A stretch of 37,032 nt of DNA from Mycolicibacterium rhodesiae JS60 (GTDB taxonomy: Bacteria; Actinomycetota; Actinomycetes; Mycobacteriales; Mycobacteriaceae). This document shows, in pieces, positions 31,565-37,032 of the stretch (its first letter is position 1; the number at the start of each line of letters is the position of its first letter). Made by a program: the position numbers and the translations under genes. The notes under the pieces were generated by a model. It was not told where the DNA came from, did not search any database, and saw nothing but the letters and a program-made list of their open reading frames with translations. The stretch spans positions 1-37,032 of the forward strand of contig AGIQ01000017.1 of the NCBI GenBank assembly GCA_000230935.2, read 5' to 3'.

Positions 31565-32217
31565 ACCGCCAGGAGATCTCGGACGCGGTCAGCGCCTCCG
31601 GCTGGCGCCTGGTGCTCGGCGCCATCTATGCCGATGTCCCGGTGTCGTCACTGGCCCGGGCCGGCGAGGTGGCCGCACTCGCTATCCAAGCGGTCGGCGA
31701 CGACGGCCAGGGGCACCTGAGCGTCGACATCCGTGCCGAGCGTGCGGTGCTGCGCCTGCAATCGGTGGATCAGTGGGCGGTGACGGGCCTGGACATCGGC
31801 CTGGCGCACACCATTTCGGCGGCGCTGGCCGACCGCGGGCTCGGGCTGACGCCCGGCTCGGTGCAGGCGCTCGAGATCGCCTTCGACGCATTGGACATCG
31901 CGGCAGTCCGGGCGTTCTGGAAGGCGGCCACCGGGTACATCGACGAACCGGGACCCTCCGACCTGTCCGACGGGCTGATCGACCCGTCGGGACGTGGTCC
32001 GGCGATCTGGTTTCAGCAGATGGACGCCCCGCGGCCGCAGCGCAACCGCATCCACCTCGATATCGACGTGCCCCACGACGCGGCCGCCGACCGCATCGCG
32101 GCGACGATCGCGGCGGGCGGGACCCTGTTGTCCGATGCGGCCGCGCCGGCGTTCTGGGTACTGGCCGACCCGGAGGGCAACGAGGCCTGCATCTGCACGT
32201 GGCAAGGACGCGACTGA
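31561..32217 (+). CDS. Pterin dehydratase-like/VOC domain fusion protein
   Basis: 218 aa. Residues 1-90 resemble the 4a-hydroxytetrahydrobiopterin dehydratase fold (AGEVAALAIQAVGDD, then SVDQWAVTGLDIGLAHTIS like the TH-x-GlT-x2-D-x2-LA motif). The catalytic HHP-type motif is replaced by GHLSVDI, so the domain is probably not active as a dehydratase. Residues about 100-218 are a glyoxalase/bleomycin-resistance (VOC) domain: VRAFWKAATGYI, NRIHLDIDVP and FWVLADPEGNEACICTW. This fusion is common in actinobacteria; no substrate is known to me. The GTG overlaps the previous stop. Confidence 0.82.
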   Translation: MNRQEISDAVSASGWRLVLGAIYADVPVSSLARAGEVAALAIQAVGDDGQGHLSVDIRAERAVLRLQSVDQWAVTGLDIGLAHTISAALADRGLGLTPGSVQALEIAFDALDIAAVRAFWKAATGYIDEPGPSDLSDGLIDPSGRGPAIWFQQMDAPRPQRNRIHLDIDVPHDAAADRIAATIAAGGTLLSDAAAPAFWVLADPEGNEACICTWQGRD

Positions 32218-32341
32218 CGCCGTTGTTGGTGAATGTGCAGTAGCGCACTACTGCGTATGTCGCGACTGCGCCGGGCCAAAATTCCTTATCGCGTTGGCCC
32301 CTTTCGGGCGCTTGCGTGATGTCGCGGGGCGAGGAGTGCGC

Positions 32342-35035
32342 GTGAGTGTTGGCAGGTTTGTTGGGCGGGTGGGCCCGCTGGCGGCTGTGTTGGGTGTCGG
32401 TGCCGGGCTATGGCTCGGGCAGGGGGTCGCCTGCGCCGACGATGGTGGCTCGCATCCGTCGGGTTCGGGTTCGTCGCATTCGGTGCACGGCGGTGGGCAG
32501 AACGCGCGAGGTGTGCAGGGGCTCGGCCCGTCGAAGCTGTCCGGCGACCGTGGTGAAGCCAGACGGACAACTGCGCGGTCGGCACCGGGCGTTTCCCGAC
32601 GTGGCGTCGGGCCGTTGGTGCCTGCCTCGCGAACGCCCTCACCGGCGAGCGGCCCCGATGCTGTTGCGGTCACGGTGAGATCGCTTGTGACCGATGTGCT
32701 GGGCTGGACAGGTTTGGGCCGGCTGGCCCCATCCGACCCGGCGCCGGGAGCGCCGGCTCCGTCCCTCGCCGACAGCCTTTGGCTTGCCCGGCGCGACGTC
32801 GAACGGAAACGGGTCGCATTGTCCGCGACCGGCCACACCACACTCCTAGGTGATCCAGCGGAACTGACCCAGTCGCAGAGTTTGGATGGATCGCGCGTCG
32901 TCTACACGGTCGGATCGGGCGCCGCTACCCGGGTAGCGGTGTTCGATACCGCCAGCGGCGAACAGGTTGGTGCCACCGTTGTCCTGCGGGGTGCCGGCCT
33001 AACGACAGTGTCATTCACCGCCGATGGGTCTCGCGCCGTTGTGGCGACCGGTATTTTCGACACGACGAGCGACCAGATCGCCACCACCCAGTGGGCCGTG
33101 ATTGACACTGCCACCGGCAATCAGGTGGGTTCCGTGGTCAGTCTTGACGGGGCGGGTTCGACGGTGTTGAGCGCCGATGGATCTCATGCCGTGGTGACCG
33201 CCCATATTCTCGATTGGTACAGCCCCGATTCGTCGAGAGTGGCTGTGATCGATACCAAGTTGGGTGCCCGGGTGGGTAGCACGCTTACCGTTGCAGGTTA
33301 CGCGTCGACGGTGTTGAGCGCCGATGGCTCGCGCGCCGTGGTCGCTTCTAGCGTTTCCGATTCGCCCACGGGTTCGCTGAGCACCGGCGTGATCGTGATT
33401 GACACCAAGACCGGTGCCCAGGTGGGCAGCACGCTCACCGTTGCCGGTAGCGCGTCGACGGTGTCGATTGCCAGTGATTCCCGAGCCGTTGTCACTTCGA
33501 GCATCTCCGGTTCGACGACCGATTCGTCGAGCACTGACGTGATCGTGATCGACACAGAGACCGGTGCTCAAGTGGGCAGCACGCTCACTGTTGCCGGTAG
33601 TAGCCCGACAGTGTTGAGCGTCAACGGTTCTCGGGTCGTGGTGACGACGACGCCCTATCACTCGCCCTTTGGCTCTGCCGAGGGCTCGACATCCGTTACG
33701 GTGGTCAACGTCAAGACCGGCGCCCAGGTGGGCCATACGTTCACTGTTGCCGGTGATGGGTCGACGGTGTTGATTGCCAATGGTTCTCGGGTCGTGGTGA
33801 CGGCGATGCCCTATTCGACGGGTGGTACTGGCCCTACCTCCGTCGCGGTGGTTGACACGGCGACCGGTGCCCAAGTGGGTGACACGCTTACCCTTGCCGG
33901 TAGTGGGGCGACGGTATTGAGTGCCGACGGTTCGCGAGCCGTGGTGACCGCCCGCGCATTCGATTCGACCATCTATCAGGTGACCTCCACCCAATGGGCG
34001 GTGATCGACACTGCCACGGGTAAGCAGGTGGGTGCCACACTGACTCTTGTCGGTGATGGGTCGATGGTGTTGAGTGCCGACGGTTCCCGGGCTGTGGTGG
34101 TGGCACGGGCTTACGACTCGGCCATCTATGGCTATTCCCCCACCCAGTGTGCGGTGATCGACACCACGACAGGTAGGCAGTTGGGTGCCACACTGACTCT
34201 TGTCGGTAATGGGTCGACGGTGTTGAGTGCCACTGGTTTCCGGGCTGTGGTGACCGCTAATTATTCTCCTCTGGACGGCACTCCCGGTTCGTCGACGGTG
34301 ATCGTGATCGACACCAAGACGGGTGCTCAGGTCGGAGCAACGTTGACCATCGCCGGTAGCGCGTCGACGGTATTGAGTGCCGACGGCTCTCGGGCCGTGG
34401 TCACCAATCGAATCTACGATCAGAGTCACAGTTCCTTTTCGTCGAAAGCGACCGTGATCGATACGGCCACCGGCAAACAGCTAGGGTCCACACTCACCCT
34501 CGAGGGCTCGGCCTCGACCGTACTGACCGCCGATGGTTCCCGAGCCGTGGTCACCACCGACACCCTGCGAGTGGCGATAATCGACACGGCCACAGGCAAT
34601 CAGGTGGGCACCACGCTCAAAGTTTCCGGTGTCCTCCTCGACAGCCTGAGCGACGACATGGTGATGAGTGCCGATGGTTCGCGTGTCCTGATCGCGAGCT
34701 TCCCCGTCGGCCAAGCGGCCATCCTAGGGGCCTTGCAGGTTGCCGCTTTCGTTCTTTTCATTCCGCTACTGATCTTCTTCCCAGTCATGGCTCCGGCCTT
34801 AGAGTTCGCCCAGTCGTTCCAGTCCGAGCACTGGACGATGATCGACACTGCCACCGGCACCCAGGTGGGCCGCACGATCACCATTTCCGGTCTCCATTCC
34901 GTTCAGTTCTGGAGGTCGCCACCGCCCATCTTGAACGCCGACGGCTCTCGCGCACTGGTGGTGGGCTTCACCCGGTGGGACCTCTCGCATTTGTTCCAGC
35001 TGTCAGCCCGGGTGACCACCCTGCGGACTGCCTAG
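32342..35035 (+). CDS. Secreted 14-repeat beta-propeller-like protein
   Basis: 897 aa. Signal peptide at residues 1-32 (GPLAAVLGVGAGLWLGQG, cleavage near ACA-DDG). Then a low-complexity Ser/Gly/Pro linker to about 160. From about 165 to the end come 14 repeats of about 50 residues, each with TVLSADGSRAVVT, a variable loop, VAVIDTATGAQVG and TLTVAGS. They match YncE/WD40-like propeller blades, and 14 blades would make two seven-bladed propellers. The 13th repeat holds a strongly hydrophobic insertion (about 791-823, AAFVLFIPLLIFFPVMAPAL) that could be a membrane helix. The GTG at 32342 follows GAGGAG by 5 nt; the frame is open for 116 codons further upstream, but as a shadow of the VOC gene. 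Ligand and function unknown. Confidence 0.82.
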   Translation: MSVGRFVGRVGPLAAVLGVGAGLWLGQGVACADDGGSHPSGSGSSHSVHGGGQNARGVQGLGPSKLSGDRGEARRTTARSAPGVSRRGVGPLVPASRTPSPASGPDAVAVTVRSLVTDVLGWTGLGRLAPSDPAPGAPAPSLADSLWLARRDVERKRVALSATGHTTLLGDPAELTQSQSLDGSRVVYTVGSGAATRVAVFDTASGEQVGATVVLRGAGLTTVSFTADGSRAVVATGIFDTTSDQIATTQWAVIDTATGNQVGSVVSLDGAGSTVLSADGSHAVVTAHILDWYSPDSSRVAVIDTKLGARVGSTLTVAGYASTVLSADGSRAVVASSVSDSPTGSLSTGVIVIDTKTGAQVGSTLTVAGSASTVSIASDSRAVVTSSISGSTTDSSSTDVIVIDTETGAQVGSTLTVAGSSPTVLSVNGSRVVVTTTPYHSPFGSAEGSTSVTVVNVKTGAQVGHTFTVAGDGSTVLIANGSRVVVTAMPYSTGGTGPTSVAVVDTATGAQVGDTLTLAGSGATVLSADGSRAVVTARAFDSTIYQVTSTQWAVIDTATGKQVGATLTLVGDGSMVLSADGSRAVVVARAYDSAIYGYSPTQCAVIDTTTGRQLGATLTLVGNGSTVLSATGFRAVVTANYSPLDGTPGSSTVIVIDTKTGAQVGATLTIAGSASTVLSADGSRAVVTNRIYDQSHSSFSSKATVIDTATGKQLGSTLTLEGSASTVLTADGSRAVVTTDTLRVAIIDTATGNQVGTTLKVSGVLLDSLSDDMVMSADGSRVLIASFPVGQAAILGALQVAAFVLFIPLLIFFPVMAPALEFAQSFQSEHWTMIDTATGTQVGRTITISGLHSVQFWRSPPPILNADGSRALVVGFTRWDLSHLFQLSARVTTLRTA
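33161..34640 (+). repeat. Tandem ~150-bp coding repeats of the propeller gene
   Basis: Ten of the 14 repeats are most regular here. Unit starts fall 147-156 bp apart, for example 33161, 33308 and 33458, each beginning near ACGGTGTTGAGCGCCGA. The copies are diverged, but similar enough to allow recombination and copy-number change. Confidence 0.8.
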
Positions 35036-35071
35036 CCAGGACGCGTGGCCAGTTCGGGACAGTCGCCCAGC

Positions 35072-35077
35072 TAGGCT
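35072..35077 (+). promoter_or_regulatory. Predicted -10 box of proS (leaderless)
   Basis: TAGGCT lies 8 nt before GTG 35086, and no Shine-Dalgarno is seen. Confidence 0.4.
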
Positions 35078-35085
35078 TGCCCACT

Positions 35086-36828
35086 GTGATCACCCGCATG
35101 TCCGAGCTGTTCTTGCGCACTCTGCGCGATGACCCGGCCGACGCCGAAGTACCCAGCCACAAACTGTTGATCCGTGCCGGCTACGTCCGGCCGGTGGCGC
35201 CGGGGCTGTACACCTGGCTGCCGCTGGGCCTGCGGGTGCTGCGCAAGATCGAGAAGATCGTGCGCGAGGAGATGGTCGCGATCAACGGGCAGGAGATCCT
35301 GTTCCCGGCGCTGCTGCCCAAGGCGCCCTACGAGACCACCAACCGCTGGACCGAATACGGCGACGGGGTGTTCCGGCTCAAGGACCGCCGGGACAACGAC
35401 TACATGCTCGGCCCCACCCACGAGGAGTTCTTCACCCTGACGGTGAAGGGGGAGTACAGCTCCTACAAGGACTTCCCGCTGCTGCTGTTCCAAATCCAGA
35501 CGAAGTACCGTGACGAGGCCCGTCCGCGGGCCGGCATCCTGCGCGGACGTGAGTTCATCATGAAGGACTCGTACTCGTTCGACATCGCCGACGATGGCCT
35601 CAAGACCGCGTACCACGCGCACCGCGAGGCGTACCAGAACATGTTCAAGCGCATGGCAATTCGCTATGTGATCGTCTCGGCGGTGTCGGGTGCGATGGGC
35701 GGGTCGGCGTCGGAGGAATTCCTGGCCGAAAGCGAGATCGGCGAGGACACCTTCGTGCGCTGCCTGCAATCCGGGTACGCGGCCAACGTGGAGGCGGTCA
35801 TCACCGCGATCCCGGAGTCGCGCCCGGTCGAGGGACTGCCCGAGGCCACGGTCTACGACACCGGCGACACCCCGACCATTGCCACCCTGGTCGAGTGGGC
35901 CAACTCCGCGGGACTGGGCCGCGAGATCACGGCGGCCGACACACTCAAGAATGTGCTGCTCAAGGTGCGGGTGCCGGGCGGTGACTGGGAGCTGCTGGCC
36001 ATCGGTGTGCCCGGCGACCGCGAAGTCGACGACAAGCGCCTCGGTGCAGCGCTGGAGCCGGCCGAGTACGTGATGCTCGACGATGCCGACTTCGCCAGGT
36101 ACCCGTTCCTGAAGAAGGGCTACATCGGCCCGAAAGGCTTGCTGGCCAACGGTGTTCGCTATCTGGTGGATCCGCGGGTGGTGGACGGGACGACCTGGAT
36201 CACCGGCGCCGACGAGAACGGTAAGCACGTCGTCGGCCTGGTGGCCGGCCGTGACTTCGTCGCCGACGGAACGATCGAGGCCGCCGAGGTGCGCGACGGC
36301 GACCTGTCGCCCGACGGTGCCGGGCCGCTGGTTTCGGCGCGCGGTATCGAGATCGGCCACATCTTCCAGCTGGGCCGCAAGTACACCGATGCCTTCTCCG
36401 CCGACGTGCTCGGCGAGGACGGCAAGCCGGTGCGGCTGACCATGGGCTCCTACGGGGTGGGGGTGTCGCGGCTGGTTGCGGTGATCGCCGAACAGCAACA
36501 CGACGAGCTCGGGCTGCGTTGGCCGTCGTCGGTGTCGCCCTTCGACGTGCATGTCGTGATCGCCAACAAGGATGGGCAGGCGCGGACCGGCGCCGAGGAG
36601 CTGGCCCGCGACCTGGACGGGTTGGGCCTGGAGGTGCTGCTCGATGACCGCACCGCCTCGCCGGGGGTGAAGTTCAAGGACGCCGAGCTGATCGGCGTGC
36701 CCTGGATCGTCGTGGTCGGGCGTGGCTGGGCCGACGGGGTCGTCGAGCTGCGGAATCGGTTCACCGGCGAGAAGCGCGAGGTCGCCGTGGACGGCGCGGA
36801 CGCGCAGATCGCGGCGGCCATCTCTTGA
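35086..36828 (+). CDS. proS: Prolyl-tRNA synthetase
   Basis: 580 aa bacterial-type class II enzyme that charges tRNA-Pro. Motif 1 region: GLYTWLPLGLRVLRKIEKIV; motif 2: TKYRDEARPRAGILRGREFIMKD; motif 3: GSYGVGVSRLVAV. The insertion (editing) domain occupies about 220-390, with GVPGDREVDDKRLGAALEP. The C-terminal anticodon-binding domain carries VIANKDGQAR, GLEVLLDDRTASPGVKFKDAELIG and PWIVVVGRGWADG (shown in parts). The GTG at 35086 gives the N-terminus MITRMSELFLRTLRDDP seen in other mycobacteria. IS transposase sequence follows 37 bp after the stop. Confidence 0.97.
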   Translation: MITRMSELFLRTLRDDPADAEVPSHKLLIRAGYVRPVAPGLYTWLPLGLRVLRKIEKIVREEMVAINGQEILFPALLPKAPYETTNRWTEYGDGVFRLKDRRDNDYMLGPTHEEFFTLTVKGEYSSYKDFPLLLFQIQTKYRDEARPRAGILRGREFIMKDSYSFDIADDGLKTAYHAHREAYQNMFKRMAIRYVIVSAVSGAMGGSASEEFLAESEIGEDTFVRCLQSGYAANVEAVITAIPESRPVEGLPEATVYDTGDTPTIATLVEWANSAGLGREITAADTLKNVLLKVRVPGGDWELLAIGVPGDREVDDKRLGAALEPAEYVMLDDADFARYPFLKKGYIGPKGLLANGVRYLVDPRVVDGTTWITGADENGKHVVGLVAGRDFVADGTIEAAEVRDGDLSPDGAGPLVSARGIEIGHIFQLGRKYTDAFSADVLGEDGKPVRLTMGSYGVGVSRLVAVIAEQQHDELGLRWPSSVSPFDVHVVIANKDGQARTGAEELARDLDGLGLEVLLDDRTASPGVKFKDAELIGVPWIVVVGRGWADGVVELRNRFTGEKREVAVDGADAQIAAAIS

Positions 36829-36865
36829 GCGATTTCGACGCGTTTTCGTTCGGTCACGGGCGTTG

Positions 36866-37032
36866 TCAAGCTGCGTGGAGTCGGTCGGTGTCGTTTTCGG
36901 TGGGGAGGTTGATGCCGACTACGGGGCTGGGTTTTTTGGTGTGTGGGCGTGTGCGGAATCGTTCGGGGTGGGTGTCGTAGTAGGCCTGTAGAACCTGGTC
37001 GCGGTGGTGCCACTGCTGTGTCCATGTTCCGT
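36866..37032 (-). mobile_element. C-terminal end of an IS transposase (integrase core), partial
   Basis: On the minus strand an open frame enters from the window edge and stops at TGA (36868-36866), giving 54 residues. It reads WTQQWHHRDQVLQAYYDTHP, then ERFRTRPHTKK and PSPVVGINLP. This is the usual ending of rve/integrase-core transposases of the IS3 or a related family, whose tails carry a HPERF-type motif followed by a Pro-rich GIN-like segment. The body and the inverted repeats are outside the window. The IS end should lie between 36829 and 36865, close behind proS. Confidence 0.65.

Noticed and set aside
31994..32341. Upstream extension of the propeller gene
   Set aside because: It overlaps the VOC gene in another frame; the signal peptide and ribosome binding site mark the GTG at 32342.
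33011..34429. 472-aa minus-strand frame across the propeller repeats
   Set aside because: It arises from the repeat periodicity; its translation is His/Arg-rich and lacks family features, while the plus frame has a signal peptide and blades.
36450..37025. 191-aa minus-strand frame at the window end
   Set aside because: It is antisense to proS and Pro/Ser/Arg-rich; the frame matching a transposase tail is a different, shorter one.
1..37032. CRISPR arrays, tRNA or rRNA genes
   Set aside because: No regularly spaced short repeats, cloverleaf-like or rRNA sequence was recognised; the only tandem repeats are coding.

Overview
The window is high-GC chromosomal DNA from a mycobacterium, most likely a non-tuberculous Mycolicibacterium-type species. 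The evidence is a glycine-rich PGRS-type protein, a PE-PPE hydrolase, mycothione reductase, SigC, CtpB and EfpA. From about 15.8 kb to the end the order mtr, alpha/beta hydrolase, mqo, GNAT, chelatase, cobO, cobB, cysG, efpA, proS is that of the M. tuberculosis Rv2855-Rv2845c neighbourhood, from memory of that genome. No stretch of more than 300 bases lacks a gene; the largest gaps (5771-5966, 7922-8137, 11802-12007) hold only short palindromes or nothing I recognise.

Region 1 (1-2.6 kb): the 3' part of a glycine-rich PGRS-like gene, then glucose-6-phosphate dehydrogenase (zwf).

Region 2 (2.6-12.8 kb) looks like a copper acquisition and handling locus. It holds the ECF sigma factor SigC, the divergent copper P-type ATPase CtpB with a small CxxC copper-chaperone-like protein, a CopD/CtaG-type membrane protein, a DUF5134-type membrane protein with a His/Met-rich loop, two small secreted proteins (one His-rich after its signal peptide), and a membrane zinc-finger anti-sigma-like protein with an HHxMMxxH loop. 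In M. tuberculosis, sigC and its copper genes lie far apart; here they are together. Three of these genes share a promoter-like pattern GGAAC-N17-CGAC, and two intergenic gaps share a palindrome TAC(G/T)AC-N5-GT(C/A)GTA. A PE-PPE domain protein and a secreted hypothetical protein sit inside the region.

Region 3 (12.8-15.8 kb): an ArsR-family metal sensor followed by a cobalt/nickel ECF importer, cbiM-cbiN-cbiQ-cbiO. A perfect 9-bp inverted repeat overlaps the predicted cbiM -35 box.

Region 4 (15.8-25.5 kb): mycothione reductase and an alpha/beta hydrolase on the minus strand. Divergent from them is a tightly packed operon of mqo, a GNAT acetyltransferase, a fused AAA+/VWA chelatase subunit, cobO, cobB and cysG (cobalamin and siroheme synthesis). 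The metal importer next door plausibly supplies cobalt to it.

Region 5 (25.5-37 kb): efpA and a tandem paralog, a small coiled-coil protein, an NCS1-type permease, an ABC-2-like membrane protein, a pterin-dehydratase-like/VOC fusion, a secreted 14-repeat beta-propeller protein with a hydrophobic insertion, prolyl-tRNA synthetase, and at the window edge the C-terminus of an IS transposase.

Many starts (sigC, the anti-sigma gene, arsR, the hydrolase, efpA, its paralog, the permease, proS) have a -10-like hexamer 6-8 nt before the start codon, as expected for leaderless mRNAs, which are common in mycobacteria.
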